Assembly: GCF_026011715.1 (NCBI RefSeq) | Contig: NZ_BRVM01000008.1 | Coordinates: 106,570-170,569, forward strand | DNA: 64,000 bases | Reading direction: 5' to 3' | DNA from: Cytobacillus sp. NCCP-133 | GTDB lineage: Bacteria; Bacillota; Bacilli; Bacillales; Cytobacillaceae | Shown: piece by piece, positions 50,112 through 60,126 of the stretch | Layout: every line of letters begins with the position of its first letter | Position numbering within the stretch: the first letter of the stretch is position 1 | Made by a program: the position numbers and the translations under genes | Notes under the pieces: model-generated | What the model saw: only the letters and a program-made list of their open reading frames with translations | Database searches by the model: none | What the model was told of the DNA's origin: nothing

Positions 50112-51465
50112 ATTCTGCCTCCAAACAAGCTGCCAGCCAATTTTTCACAAGCTGAGGATTCGATGCAAAATGAAAGTGTGTATAGCCGGCTGCAAGATTA
50201 TCAGTTAAATAGCCTTCCTTCTGAGACCGGAAGCGGCCCTTGCAAAAGTAAGCCGGTGATGAGTGCTCTCCTTCATATGCCGAGTAATGGAATTCATGCC
50301 CTTTTGCCTGCTCTCCTTCATTCATTAGGAAGTTGCCAGGAACACCTGTGATTTCCCGATACCCGAGTGCAGCCAATTTATCCTGCATCCTGACCCGGCC
50401 CGGAATCACACCGATCATCGGGAATGCCTGTCCTTTTCGATCCACAATTTCTTCTGTTAAATACATAAATCCGCCGCATTCTGCCAATGTCGGCAGACCG
50501 TTCTCCAGCGCGGCCTTGATGGAAAGTTTTGATGCTTCATTTTTTGCCAAAGCTTCAGCAAACTCTTCCGGGAAGCCGCCGCCGATATAAAGCCCCTGTG
50601 CTCTTTCAGGAACTTCCTCGTTGTCGAGCGGTGAGAAGAAATGCAATGTGGCACCATGGGCTCGCAGCAATTCTAAGTTTTCTTCATAATAAAAATTAAA
50701 GGCCGCATCTCTGGCAACCGCAATATGTACTTCCTGTCTTTCCGGCTGAGCATCAAAAATCGAAGAGGAAACCTCCAGGACCTGGGCTTTCGTTAGTTCC
50801 AGAAGCTGATCAATATCGACTGTTTCTTCAATCGCTTCTGCCAGACTTTCAAAATAGGAATCTAAATCACCGCGTTCAATGGCGGGCACCAAGCCCAGAT
50901 GACGGCTTGGCATCTTAGCTACAGCTCCTTTTGGGAGATAGCCAATGACAGGAATTCCGCATTCTTGTTCAATCGCTGATTTGACAATGGCAAAATGGCT
51001 TTTGCTTCCTAATTGATTGGCAAGAACACCAACGATTTGGGAGCTTTCATCAAGCATTTGAAAACCTTTGACAATCGCTGCCGCACTTCTTGCCATACTT
51101 GCCGCATTGACAATTAAAATGACAGGACTTTTTGTAATCCCGCTTATATGGGCGGCAGATCCTTCATTGGATAATGGGGATTTGCCGTCATAAAAGCCCA
51201 TCACTCCCTCAATAACTGATACGTCTGTATCACGGCTCGCTCTTGCGACAATAGCATTCACGGTATCATGGGACATCATGAAACTATCAATATTTCGGGA
51301 AGGGCGTTTGGTGACAGCTGTATGATACGCTGGGTCAATGTAATCAGGACCGCATTTAAAGCCCTGCACGGTTAACCCGCGCTTCATCAGCGCACGCATA
51401 AGGCCGATCGTGAAGGTTGTTTTTCCGACACCGCTTCCAGTCCCTGCCAGAACAAATCGATTCAT
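50080..51465 (-). CDS. cbiA: Cobyrinic acid a,c-diamide synthase
   Basis: A 461-residue glutamine-dependent amidotransferase that amidates the a and c acetates of cobyrinate. The N-terminal ATP site GTGSGVGKTTFTIGLM (residues 8-23) and the C-terminal glutaminase domain with ECGGFMYLTEEI (nucleophile Cys near residue 330) and HFHFASN are intact. In B. megaterium CbiG and CbiA are one fused protein; here they are separate, overlapping by 4 bases (ATGA). Confidence 0.93.
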   Translation of the reverse strand: MNRFVLAGTGSGVGKTTFTIGLMRALMKRGLTVQGFKCGPDYIDPAYHTAVTKRPSRNIDSFMMSHDTVNAIVARASRDTDVSVIEGVMGFYDGKSPLSNEGSAAHISGITKSPVILIVNAASMARSAAAIVKGFQMLDESSQIVGVLANQLGSKSHFAIVKSAIEQECGIPVIGYLPKGAVAKMPSRHLGLVPAIERGDLDSYFESLAEAIEETVDIDQLLELTKAQVLEVSSSIFDAQPERQEVHIAVARDAAFNFYYEENLELLRAHGATLHFFSPLDNEEVPERAQGLYIGGGFPEEFAEALAKNEASKLSIKAALENGLPTLAECGGFMYLTEEIVDRKGQAFPMIGVIPGRVRMQDKLAALGYREITGVPGNFLMNEGEQAKGHEFHYSAYEGEHSSPAYFCKGRFRSQKEGYLTDNLAAGYTHFHFASNPQLVKNWLAACLEAEYEFFPVINES

Positions 51466-52598
51466 CCTCTTCCCTCCTCAAAGTTAACGCGTGCAATGCT
51501 GATGGTCACATTGCCGCTCTTCTTTTTCTCCAGCAGCAATTCCTTCGCATTCGCATATCTCATGGACGCCGGCTCACTGACACCGTACGCGCCGGTATAT
51601 TTAAAGACGGTGTCCGACGGATTCTGCATCGGAATCTCATTCAGCTCTTCAGGTGTGTATGTAACAAACGGCCAGTTATATTTAGCTGTTAATTCCAGCA
51701 ATCCTGCCTCGTCTTTTTTCAGATTAATAGATGCAATCGCTTTGACGCTTTTTTTGCTCAAACCTAGCTCCGCCAATGTCTCATCGATTACTCTTTCAAT
51801 CTCTGCCATTGACGTGCCTCGATTGCAGCCAATCCCAAGAACAATTGATTTTGGACGGTACAGGACGCCGTTCTGGAGCAGAATCTCTTCATGCGGTACT
51901 AGAATGCGATCTGTAATAAGCAGTGCCGCTTGCGGCTTTGCCTTGATGGCTTCCTCTATTGATGGATAAATTTTTAGATTGTCCGGCATTTCCCTGTCAT
52001 ATGTCCACCAATTCTTTTCCCCGGTTTCCTGCACGATCGCCACATGCTCTTCATTGACAACCGATGCACTGACAGGTGTTAATTTTTCTTCACTATCCCA
52101 CATCCACCCAAATTGGGCGCCAAATAAATCGACGGGAATCGTTTTTTGAACATCTGATGCGGTAGTCACAACGGGAGCCGCCCCAATCGCATGGGCAAAT
52201 TCATGGGTTAAGGCATTGGCACCGCCAATATGGCCGGATAAAACGCTGACAACATACTGGCCTTTATCATCAACCACCAGCACGGCAGGGTCCGTCTTTT
52301 TATCGATCAAAAGCGGGGCAATCATGCGGACGACAGCACCGAGGGAAATGATGCAGATTATCCCTTTATACTGCTGGAACAACGCAGGCAATAATAGGCT
52401 CACCGTGCCATCAAATAACTGAATTTGCCGTGCTTCTTCATCGCCCTGTTCAAATTTTTTCATATAATACAGGTCTGCATACGGGAATGTTTCCGCATAG
52501 CTTCTTGCATGCGCCACCCCATGCTTCGTAATGGCAACAAGGGCATAGGGTTTGCGCTTTTCGATTACCGGCATTTCACCTTCGCGCAAATTAATCAT
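51462..52598 (-). CDS. cbiG: Cobalt-precorrin-5A hydrolase
   Basis: A 378-residue CbiG that opens the delta-lactone of cobalt-precorrin-5A and releases acetaldehyde. The N-terminal domain (FDGTVSLLLPALFQQYKGI), the central region, and the C-terminal VLGIGCNRGTSMAEIERVID domain (residues 255-275) are all present. ATG 52598 has AAAGGTG 9 bases upstream and overlaps the cbiF stop by 8 bases; ATG 52574 is a possible alternative. Confidence 0.9.
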   Translation of the reverse strand: MINLREGEMPVIEKRKPYALVAITKHGVAHARSYAETFPYADLYYMKKFEQGDEEARQIQLFDGTVSLLLPALFQQYKGIICIISLGAVVRMIAPLLIDKKTDPAVLVVDDKGQYVVSVLSGHIGGANALTHEFAHAIGAAPVVTTASDVQKTIPVDLFGAQFGWMWDSEEKLTPVSASVVNEEHVAIVQETGEKNWWTYDREMPDNLKIYPSIEEAIKAKPQAALLITDRILVPHEEILLQNGVLYRPKSIVLGIGCNRGTSMAEIERVIDETLAELGLSKKSVKAIASINLKKDEAGLLELTAKYNWPFVTYTPEELNEIPMQNPSDTVFKYTGAYGVSEPASMRYANAKELLLEKKKSGNVTISIARVNFEEGRG

Positions 52599-53373
52599 TT
52601 GCCGTCACACCTTTGCGGAAGCCATGTGTGAACGTTTTGTCATATAGCTTCGAGCGGTATTCTTTTTCGTGGATATGCGGGTCCAATGCCCAGCCTGCCA
52701 GAATCATCGCATGCTTTCTGATGCCGTTGACACGCATCGCTTCGTCCAGCTCAGACAGTGTGGTGCGGACAATTTTCTGATCCGGCCATGAAGCACGCTG
52801 CACAACCGCAACCGGTGTATTGTCTGCCCATCCGGCTGCCTGCAGTTCTTTTGTGATTTTCTTTGTTAAGGTCGCACTCAGAAACATCGCAATTGTACAA
52901 TGATGGCTGGCCAAAGCCTGTAATTTTTCACGCTCCGGCACTGGTGTCCGCCCTTCAGCCCTCGTTAATATAAGCGTTTGCGTTAAATCCGGAATCGTCA
53001 GCTCTGCCCCTACTGCGGCTGCGGAGGCAAAAACAGAACTGACGCCCGGCACCACTTCACAGTCTATATCGTGCTGTTTCAATAGTGCCACTTGCTCCAT
53101 CGTTGCCCCGTACATCGCCGGGTCGCCTGTATGTAAACGTACTACTGTCTTGCCTTCTTGAACACGCTCGACAATGCAATCCACCATTTCTTCAAGATGC
53201 ATCCCGGCTGTGCGGATAATCTCAGCCGACTCCTTGGCTTCCGCCACTAATGTCTCGCTGACAAGGGAGTCGGTATACATGACAACATCAGCCTTATTTA
53301 ATAGTTTTAAGCCTTTTACCGTAATTAAATCGGGATCTCCAGGTCCTGCTCCGATAATCCAAATTTTCTTCAT
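52591..53373 (-). CDS. cbiF: Cobalt-precorrin-4 C11-methyltransferase
   Basis: A 260-residue SAM-dependent tetrapyrrole methyltransferase starting at ATG 53373, which overlaps the cbiL stop as ATGA. Motifs are IIGAGPGDPDLITVKGLKLL, VRLHTGDPAMYGATMEQ and VVPGVSSVFASAAAVGAELT. These features and the position between cbiL and cbiG fit CbiF, which methylates C11. Confidence 0.92.
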   Translation of the reverse strand: MKKIWIIGAGPGDPDLITVKGLKLLNKADVVMYTDSLVSETLVAEAKESAEIIRTAGMHLEEMVDCIVERVQEGKTVVRLHTGDPAMYGATMEQVALLKQHDIDCEVVPGVSSVFASAAAVGAELTIPDLTQTLILTRAEGRTPVPEREKLQALASHHCTIAMFLSATLTKKITKELQAAGWADNTPVAVVQRASWPDQKIVRTTLSELDEAMRVNGIRKHAMILAGWALDPHIHEKEYRSKLYDKTFTHGFRKGVTAND

Positions 53374-54074
53374 TTGCGCACCACCATACATGACAAGTAA
53401 TTTAACTCAGCTCCCCGGAGCTCATGGACATTCCATATGGCCTCTTCGTCAGATGTGACCTTTGTAACAACATGTGTTTTGTCCAATAAATCCATTTCCT
53501 CCAATAGGTTCAGCATGTCGTCCAATACTTTCGCTACTTTAATGAAGACGATCGCATCATGAGTTTCGATCACCCGCCGCATTTCCTCCATATTCTCGGT
53601 TGCCGGAATCATCGCAACATGGTCATCGCCATCAGCCAGGGCAATACCTAAACGATTAACAGAACCATTAAAAGACGAGATGCCAGCTACTGTTTCAATT
53701 GGAACATCGGGATGCATCTTCTGCATCAGCTTCATTAAATGGATAAATGTGCTGAACAGCATCGGATCCCCTTCTGTCACGAATGCGACATCTTTTCCCT
53801 GAGACAGAAAGCCATAAATAGCTTTTGCGGATTTTGTCCATTCAGCCCTTAGTGTCTCTTCGTCTTTTGTCATTGGAAAAACCAAACCAAGCATTTCTTT
53901 TTCTTCGGGATTTATATACATGTCAACAATTCGATGGGCGTAGGATTTACTGCCTCTTAATTTTTTGGGATATGCAATGACCGGGCTTTCCTGCAATTTG
54001 CGGAATGCTTTTACCGTGATTAATTCCGGATCTCCCGGCCCGACTCCTAATCCATATAAAGTTCCGATTCTCAT
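53370..54074 (-). CDS. cbiL: Cobalt-factor II C20-methyltransferase
   Basis: A 234-residue tetrapyrrole methyltransferase with GLGVGPGDPELITVKAFRKL at the N-terminus, AFVTEGDPMLFSTFIHLMK and VAGISSFNGSVNRLGIALA. CbiL methylates C20 of cobalt-sirohydrochlorin, the first step after cobalt insertion. It begins one base after the cbiET stop. Confidence 0.92.
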   Translation of the reverse strand: MRIGTLYGLGVGPGDPELITVKAFRKLQESPVIAYPKKLRGSKSYAHRIVDMYINPEEKEMLGLVFPMTKDEETLRAEWTKSAKAIYGFLSQGKDVAFVTEGDPMLFSTFIHLMKLMQKMHPDVPIETVAGISSFNGSVNRLGIALADGDDHVAMIPATENMEEMRRVIETHDAIVFIKVAKVLDDMLNLLEEMDLLDKTHVVTKVTSDEEAIWNVHELRGAELNYLSCMVVRK

Positions 54075-55280
54075 TTAGTTCTTTCCTTTCTTTGCAGTCA
54101 CAATAAAAATGGGATTTAACGGCTCAAAGCGTGTTAAATGCAGAATTGGCTTGCTTTTTGAAATCTGTGCCTGCAATACGGATACTTCGCAGCCAAGAAT
54201 TTTCAAATGCTGCATCGCTTCTGCGAGATTTTCGATCGTGGCAATATTCATAACGAGCCGGCCATTTGGCTGCAGCCGTGAAAGGCATATCTGCAATAAA
54301 AGCTCCATATTCCCGCCATTTCCGCCAATAAAAATAGCATTAGGATCAGGAAATTCATCCAGCCTCTCAGGCGCCTTTCCAAGGACGGCCGTGAAATCTG
54401 TCCGATGTTTTAATTGATTCTCCAGGCAGTTTCCCAGATCACCCTCATTCTTTTCAATCGCATACACCGCACCTTCCCGGGCTATTTTCGCTGCTTCAAT
54501 CGCAACGGAGCCTGTGCAGGTTCCAATATCCCAGACGATGCTGTTTTCCTTTAGCTCTAACTCCTGCAGACAGAGAGTCCGGATCTCCTTTTTCGTAATC
54601 AGGCCTCTATCCGGCTTTCTCTGTACGAACCTGTCATCCGGAATTCCCAGTGAGGCACGCTCCACAGACATACGCTGCTTTAAAATCACCACATTCAAAG
54701 GAGAAAAGAATGATTGCTCCATTTCGTCCAAGGTGAAAAAGCGGCAGCGTTCATTTTCCCCCTGCAGATTTTCAGCAACAAAGGCCTCATACTCCGTCAT
54801 GCCGAACTCCTTTAAATACGCTGCTATGGCCTGTGGTGTATTCTTTTCATCTGTTAAAATAGCAATCTTTTTCCGCCCGTCGATTCTTTGGGCAAAACCT
54901 TTAATAGAACGGCCGTGCAGGCTGACAATATACGCATCCTGCCAGCTCTCCTGCATTTTCGAAAAAGCGAGCTGAACTGAGCTGGTATAAGGATAAATCT
55001 CCAATGGAAGCTTTTTTGCCAATACACTGCCAAGCCCATAAAACAGCGGATCACCCGATACCAAAATAACCGTATTGCGTGTTTCCTGCTGCAAATCAGC
55101 TGTTAACGCGGACAAGCCGCCTTTGATTACTTTTTTCTCTCCAGTAAATTCCGGGAAAAATTGCAAATGGCGTTCCCCGCCGACCAGGACATCACATTCA
55201 TGAATCCAGTCTATGTATGAGGGGAGCAATCCTTCTGCGCCATTATCCCCGATACCAATCATCTTCATCCAATTTGTCAA
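54075..55280 (-). CDS. cbiET: Fused cobalt-precorrin-7 C5-methyltransferase / C15-methyltransferase (decarboxylating)
   Basis: A 401-residue fusion. Residues 1-200 are CbiE ([31 protein letters not shown]), which methylates C5. Residues 210-400 are CbiT, with the class I SAM motif [19 protein letters not shown] near residue 240, which methylates C15 and decarboxylates the C12 acetate. The fusion matches cbiET of B. megaterium. It overlaps cbiD by 38 bases. Confidence 0.92.
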   Translation of the reverse strand: MTNWMKMIGIGDNGAEGLLPSYIDWIHECDVLVGGERHLQFFPEFTGEKKVIKGGLSALTADLQQETRNTVILVSGDPLFYGLGSVLAKKLPLEIYPYTSSVQLAFSKMQESWQDAYIVSLHGRSIKGFAQRIDGRKKIAILTDEKNTPQAIAAYLKEFGMTEYEAFVAENLQGENERCRFFTLDEMEQSFFSPLNVVILKQRMSVERASLGIPDDRFVQRKPDRGLITKKEIRTLCLQELELKENSIVWDIGTCTGSVAIEAAKIAREGAVYAIEKNEGDLGNCLENQLKHRTDFTAVLGKAPERLDEFPDPNAIFIGGNGGNMELLLQICLSRLQPNGRLVMNIATIENLAEAMQHLKILGCEVSVLQAQISKSKPILHLTRFEPLNPIFIVTAKKGKN

Positions 55281-56379
55281 TATTCTCAGCCTTTCCTAGA
55301 CAGCTTCCGTTCATGGCATACAGAGTTGTCGATACTTTGACGTTTGCGTTCATATGATTCAGTGCATAATAACAGCAGTTTCGGCAAAGGGCTTCAAAGA
55401 ATTCTTCGTTTCCCTGAAGGATTTCACCCACCTGTGAAGCCGTATTTGCCTGTAAAATGTCCCGCTGGATCTCCTCATCAATCCCCACTTTATTGGCCAT
55501 GCCAGCTAAAAACTCAAAACTGACTGGTGCACTTTTCGAGTGCACCATCATAACTCCCTGTGCAACCTTTGAGAATTTCCCCATCATCCCTACAAGAGAG
55601 ACTTTGGGAATCTTCTTCCTTGCCATATTCTTTAAAGTAAAACCGACAAAGTCGCCCATTTCGATAAAGGCTTCTTCCGGCAAATGCGGATACTGCTTCA
55701 TAGCAAATTTTTCACTGCGTCCGCCTGTTGTAATGACTAAATGCTCACATCCTGCTTCTTTTGCGACATTGATCGCCTGAGCGATACTCGCCATATAAGC
55801 GGAACTGGAAAATGGCACCACCGTCCCCCTTGTTCCTAAAATCGAGATTCCTCCAATAATCCCTAATCGGCCATTCAATGTTTTTTCAGCTATTTCTGCA
55901 CCGTCCGGAACCGAAATGATCACTTCAATGCCGCGATTTATTTTATATTTGTCCATTGCTTCCTGCACGACACCATGGATCATTTTACGCGGCACAGGAT
56001 TGATCGCTGCCTGCCCTACCGCTACTGGCAGCCCGGCTTTCGTGACCCGTCCCACACCGATCCCGCCATCTAAATGGATGCCTTCTTTTTTGGCATATGT
56101 GACCGTACTTTGAATTCGTGCCTGATGTGTCGCATCCGGGTCGTCCCCTGCATCCTTGATCGTTTCGCACATGACCCGGCCATCTGATCGATCAAAAGCC
56201 GTCACTTTAAAAGTGGCATACTGGCCAACCGGCAGATAAATCGTAACTTCATTTGGCACCTCTCCGGTCACAAGCGCCTGCAGTGCTGCCTTTGTCATGG
56301 CTGCGGCACAGGCACCTGTCGTATAGCCGTGCCGCATTTGAGATGGATCTTTTTTAGTTCGCTGCTTTTGCCCGTTCAT
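55243..56379 (-). CDS. cbiD: Cobalt-precorrin-5B C1-methyltransferase
   Basis: About 378 residues from ATG 56379 (an in-frame ATG at 56400 is also possible but lies deep in cbiC). The N-terminal motif [21 protein letters not shown] is the CbiD signature; [18 protein letters not shown] and [13 protein letters not shown] text follow. CbiD methylates C1 after lactone opening. It has its own fold, unlike the other cobalamin methyltransferases. Confidence 0.92.
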   Translation of the reverse strand: MNGQKQRTKKDPSQMRHGYTTGACAAAMTKAALQALVTGEVPNEVTIYLPVGQYATFKVTAFDRSDGRVMCETIKDAGDDPDATHQARIQSTVTYAKKEGIHLDGGIGVGRVTKAGLPVAVGQAAINPVPRKMIHGVVQEAMDKYKINRGIEVIISVPDGAEIAEKTLNGRLGIIGGISILGTRGTVVPFSSSAYMASIAQAINVAKEAGCEHLVITTGGRSEKFAMKQYPHLPEEAFIEMGDFVGFTLKNMARKKIPKVSLVGMMGKFSKVAQGVMMVHSKSAPVSFEFLAGMANKVGIDEEIQRDILQANTASQVGEILQGNEEFFEALCRNCCYYALNHMNANVKVSTTLYAMNGSCLGKAENIDKLDEDDWYRG

Positions 56380-57028
56380 CCGCCATAATCGAAATGGCAT
56401 TCAGCGCAGCGACCGTCACTGTACTGCCACCCTTTCTCCCTGCATTCGTAATAAATGGGATTCCTTCTAGGACGGCCAGCTCGGCTTTGGACTCTGCCGC
56501 TGATACAAAGCCGACTGGCATGCCAATAATTAAGTCAGGTTTTGCGAGGCCTTCTTTCATTAAACGAATCAATTCCAGAAGTGCTGTAGGCGCATTGCCG
56601 ATAGCATAGATGCCCCCTTCATGCAGACTTGTTGCTTTTTGCATAGAAATGATCGCACGTGTTGTTCCCTGAGACTTCGCTTCCTTTGAAACATCTTCAT
56701 CTGCAATATAACAATGCAGGTCCCCGCCATGCTTTTGGAATCGCTTGCGTCCTGACCCGCTTTCAATCATCTGTACATCTGCCACGACATGACGACCCGC
56801 CAAAATCGATTGAACACCTGCTTCAATGGCGTCAGGAGTGAAAATCATGCTGCGTCCCAGCTCGAAATCTGCCGAGGCATGGATGACACGCCGAACCACC
56901 AGCCACTGCTCGTCTGTAAATGGATGTTCGCCCATCTCCTCTTTAATAATTGAGAAGCTGTGATCATAAATTTTATCCGGATCTACCGTTACCGGTACAA
57001 ATGTGGTATTAAAGTTCATGTTTGCCAT
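56354..57028 (-). CDS. cbiC: Cobalt-precorrin-8 methylmutase
   Basis: A 224-residue CbiC/CobH that moves a methyl group from C11 to C12 to give cobyrinate. Conserved text includes RRVIHASADFELGRSMIF with the catalytic His, DVQMIESGSGRKRF and VGFVSAAESKAEL. It overlaps cbiJ by 13 bases and cbiD by about 26-47 bases. Confidence 0.93.
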   Translation of the reverse strand: MANMNFNTTFVPVTVDPDKIYDHSFSIIKEEMGEHPFTDEQWLVVRRVIHASADFELGRSMIFTPDAIEAGVQSILAGRHVVADVQMIESGSGRKRFQKHGGDLHCYIADEDVSKEAKSQGTTRAIISMQKATSLHEGGIYAIGNAPTALLELIRLMKEGLAKPDLIIGMPVGFVSAAESKAELAVLEGIPFITNAGRKGGSTVTVAALNAISIMADERAKAAN

Positions 57029-57786
57029 GTGTAAAGCCCTCCCAATTTTTGAGTCACTTCTTCGAAAGAAGTGCAGAAGTTTTCATATACAAGCGGCGGC
57101 CGCTTAATCAAAATAACAGGAATCCTCATTTCCAGGGCAGCTGCCATTTTTTCATCCACCGATCCCACTTTGCCGCTTTCTTTTGTAATCATCAGTGTCA
57201 CTCCGTATTGCTCACATAGTGCTTTGTTTAATGATTCGGAAAAAGGTCCCTGGATCGCAATAATGTCCTTTTGTTTAACGCCAAGCTTATGGCATTTTTC
57301 CATGTTCCCCATGTTTGGAAGCATCCTGCATACAAGCCGGATCTCATCACGCATCAGATATTTTGTGAAGATCTCAAGTGTTTTGCTGCCGGTTGTCAGC
57401 ATGATTGTCCCTTTATGCGATTGAGCCAATTTTGCTGCTTCCTCATAGCTTTCAGCTTCAGTGATGAGCGGTGAGGTAAACTGTTCCTTTGGCCTTTCAT
57501 AACGTATGTATGGAATGCTGCATGCTTTAGCTGCTGACATGGCCGTTTTTGACGCTTCTTCCGCGTAGGGATGACTGGCATCAATCACAGTGGTCACCTC
57601 TTGCATCTGAATCAGTTCATTCATGTCATTTTCTGTCAGCCGACCCACTTTATAAGATATGCCTTCAGCTTTCAAGCTCTCAGCTGCCGATTCTGTGACA
57701 ACGGTTGCCAATAAGGGATAACCTTGATTTTTCAATTGAATGGCTAATGCTCTCGCATCACTTGTGCCTGCTAAAAATAAAATCAT
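57016..57786 (-). CDS. cbiJ: Cobalt-precorrin-6A reductase
   Basis: A 256-residue NAD(P)H-dependent reductase of the ring. The N-terminus is MILFLAGTSDARALAIQL, and VIDASHPYAEEASKTA and MLTTGSKTLEIF are family blocks. It lies 9 bases after cbiH60, in the same place as in B. megaterium apart from the moved cbiX. Confidence 0.9.
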   Translation of the reverse strand: MILFLAGTSDARALAIQLKNQGYPLLATVVTESAAESLKAEGISYKVGRLTENDMNELIQMQEVTTVIDASHPYAEEASKTAMSAAKACSIPYIRYERPKEQFTSPLITEAESYEEAAKLAQSHKGTIMLTTGSKTLEIFTKYLMRDEIRLVCRMLPNMGNMEKCHKLGVKQKDIIAIQGPFSESLNKALCEQYGVTLMITKESGKVGSVDEKMAAALEMRIPVILIKRPPLVYENFCTSFEEVTQKLGGLYTWQT

Positions 57787-57795
57787 GAATTCCTC

Positions 57796-59418
57796 CTAAT
57801 CCCCGCATGGTGCCGGCTCGACTTCGATCCTGGAGCTCATATCCTGATAGGTAAAATACTGAATTTTTTTCACGCGCTTAAAATATTTAAAAAGCCGTTC
57901 ATTTGGATGCGCATTTTCCTTGTATTCTTCGATAATCTCCTTTAATAACGGCACAAGCTGATCAGGCTCAATCCCCTCTGCAACCGGCTGGGCAGCATGG
58001 GCTGTCCGGCCCACCGGCTTCGCCCCGATAAATAAATCAAACTTCTTCTTGCGGTAAACAATCCCGATATCATCAAATACAGCCCGATAACAGGCCATAC
58101 CGCAGCCATTAAAGCCAATATGCAGTTCCTTTGGAAGCTTTAAGCCGCCCAGTTCAGCTGCAATTTCCTCTGCATACGGAATAGATTCTGTCTTCTCCCC
58201 GTAGCAAAAATCGCAGGCTTTTAAATTTAAAACATCCCCTACTGGCATGACTGTCAGATGGTTTTGTTTGAGTTTTTCCACAATCGATTGAGGCTGATCT
58301 GTTGGAACCTTGATTAATAATCGGTGATCCGGTGTATATTCCATAGTGCCCTTCTCGCCAACAGCTTCTGCCAATACGCGCATTTGGTCAGGTGTAATAA
58401 ATTTATTGGCAACACCAGGCGAAACCGCAAATTCAAAAATATCTTCGATTGGCTGCTGCACTAAATGTGTTTCGTCAATCTCGGATTTCGTCACCATCGA
58501 TAAAGCCTTAAAAGCCATATCCAGTGAGTTGGCTGCTTGTTTTTTGCTTTCAATCTGCTCGTAGCCGGCCTGGGCTTCCCCGGTTTCCTGATTTAATGCC
58601 CATGGCTCCGCTTCCTTTTTTAAACGCTGATGCGGCTTCAAGCTTTGCTTTCCTTCACCTAACGTATATTTACGCTGATAGCCTCGAGGGGTAATGATTT
58701 TATTGTCATAAAAGAAAGTGGAGGAATTCCCGATCACGACTGTTGTCAGCATGCCAATATCGTGATCAAGCATTTCCGCCAGTGTCGTCAGAATGACATT
58801 CTGATTTTCACGGTAAGCACTTTTCACCAGCCCCACTGGTGTAGCAGGAGAACGATATTTTAATAGAATCCTTTGTGCCTCGACAATCTGGCGTGTCCTC
58901 CGGCCGCTTTTCGGGTTATATAAAGCGATGACAAAATCCGCCATCCCGGCTGCTTCAATGCGCTTCTCGATCACTGTCCAGGGTGTTAAATGATCGCTCA
59001 GACTGATGGTGCAGGAGTCATGCATGACAGGTGCCCCCAGTAAACTCGCACATGAATGAATCGCAGAGATGCCAGGAACAATTTCCACTTCGATTCCTTC
59101 TTCTTCCGTCCAGCCCATTTCGATCAGTACTTCATACACTAAGCCGGCCATGCCGTATACACCTGAGTCACCGCTCGATATCACGGAAACAACATGGCCG
59201 GCTTCCGCTCTTTTCACTGCATCCTGCGCACGGGATACCTCCTCAGTCATCCCTGTGCTGACAATGGAACTTGCTGTTACGAATGGCATGATCAGATCAA
59301 CGTATGTTTTGTAGCCAATAATGCAATCACTCTGCTGCAGCGCATCCACAGCCCGTTTGGTTATATGCTCACGATCGCCCGGACCGAAGCCGACAACAAA
59401 TATTTTTCCCTTCTTCAT
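57796..59418 (-). CDS. cbiH60: CbiH60: cobalt-factor III C17-methyltransferase with ferredoxin/sulfite-reductase-like C-terminal domain
   Basis: A 540-residue two-domain protein. Residues 1-240 are the C17-methyltransferase (VVGFGPGDREHITKRAVDAL, VSVISSGDSGVYGMAGL). Residues 315-520 resemble a nitrite/sulfite-reductase ferredoxin-like half with cysteines C402, C405, C439 and C443, which can bind a [4Fe-4S] cluster. This enlarged form is known from B. megaterium as CbiH60, which carries out ring contraction. It is the first gene of the operon, 235 bases after the riboswitch. GGAGG precedes the ATG. Confidence 0.92.
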   Translation of the reverse strand: MKKGKIFVVGFGPGDREHITKRAVDALQQSDCIIGYKTYVDLIMPFVTASSIVSTGMTEEVSRAQDAVKRAEAGHVVSVISSGDSGVYGMAGLVYEVLIEMGWTEEEGIEVEIVPGISAIHSCASLLGAPVMHDSCTISLSDHLTPWTVIEKRIEAAGMADFVIALYNPKSGRRTRQIVEAQRILLKYRSPATPVGLVKSAYRENQNVILTTLAEMLDHDIGMLTTVVIGNSSTFFYDNKIITPRGYQRKYTLGEGKQSLKPHQRLKKEAEPWALNQETGEAQAGYEQIESKKQAANSLDMAFKALSMVTKSEIDETHLVQQPIEDIFEFAVSPGVANKFITPDQMRVLAEAVGEKGTMEYTPDHRLLIKVPTDQPQSIVEKLKQNHLTVMPVGDVLNLKACDFCYGEKTESIPYAEEIAAELGGLKLPKELHIGFNGCGMACYRAVFDDIGIVYRKKKFDLFIGAKPVGRTAHAAQPVAEGIEPDQLVPLLKEIIEEYKENAHPNERLFKYFKRVKKIQYFTYQDMSSRIEVEPAPCGD

Positions 59419-59520
59419 AGGTAACCTCCAATTAAGAAAAGCACATGCGCCTTGCCAGCTGCCGTGCTGCTCGAGCAGGCGGCCTGCGCCAATCCATTCT
59501 CAAAGTTCTACTTTTTGCCA

Positions 59521-59565
59521 AATAAAAAATGCCTGCACTCCTTTTCAAAGGAATACAGGCATATG
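59521..59565 (-). terminator. Riboswitch-controlled terminator
   Basis: On the minus strand ATGCCTGTATTCCTT and AAGGAGTGCAGGCAT form a 15-bp stem with one internal mismatch, a short loop and a following TTTTTTATT. It lies between the aptamer and cbiH60, the place for an expression platform that stops transcription when cobalamin is bound. Confidence 0.85.
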
Positions 59566-59654
59566 AAATGACAGCATAAAAATAAGCATACTGAAACTCA
59601 AAAACAATTGATCATAATTGTCCCGCCTATACTTCTCCCTCCGAAAAGCAAGTG

Positions 59655-59820
59655 TCGTTTAAATAAGCAGGTTTCCTGACTTAAGCTTCTTCTTACTCTT
59701 ACACCTTCCCGATTTCTCAGTGGCATTGTAATTTCATCAGCTCTTACAGTAGCGGGGGCTGTACCAGACTTTCACTGGTTTCCCTTTTACCTCACCAAAT
59801 GTGAGCACTTATTTAAATTG
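59655..59820 (-). ncRNA. Cobalamin (adenosylcobalamin) riboswitch
   Basis: The conserved core is present on the minus strand: GGGAAACCAGTGAA, then CAGCCCCCGCTACTGTAA, then GATGAAATTACAATGCCACT and the B12 box AAGTCAGGAAACCTGCTTA (59664-59682). Closing stem P1 pairs 59808-59817 with 59658-59667 (TTTAAATAAG and its complement). It should shut off the operon when adenosylcobalamin is plentiful. Confidence 0.95.
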
Positions 59821-59839
59821 AACTATTAAATTTTTTACT

Positions 59840-59869
59840 AATATAACATATAATCTCCAAAATTGTCAT
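59840..59869 (-). promoter_or_regulatory. Sigma-A promoter candidate of the cobalamin operon
   Basis: On the minus strand ATGACA (59864-59869) and TATATT (59840-59845) are spaced by 18 bases. Transcription would start about 15 bases before the riboswitch P1 stem. Confidence 0.55.
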
Positions 59870-60126
59870 ATTATTTTTTTATAAATTTTTTAATGCTTTG
59901 TTAGTTCTCTCTTACTCGCAATATATAAACCTACTCAAGCAGAAGCCTGTACCTTGGATTAAAATGATGACGGAGTCACCGAGAAAAGTATAGCAGCTTT
60001 TTTTTTGCTCATTCTCTGCTGCTAAAACCCTTTTCTTTTCAAAATTTCTCTGCCTTTTTGCCAACTATTTATATTTTCCATCACCATACTCCTTCCATAC
60101 TAGGGGCAGGCACCAGAAAAGTACGA

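Larger units (their letters stand above)
59419..60126. other. Leader and promoter region of the cobalamin operon plus gerC downstream region
   Basis: The minus-strand leader holds the riboswitch, its terminator and a promoter candidate. Between 59900 and 60126 nothing clear is seen, apart from one GGGGCAGGCACC motif (60103-60114) and a T9 run near 59998. Confidence 0.6.

Noticed and set aside
60103..60114. GGGGCAGGCACC, similar to a motif dispersed in many Firmicutes
   Set aside because: Only one short copy is in the window; too little to call a mobile element or repeat.
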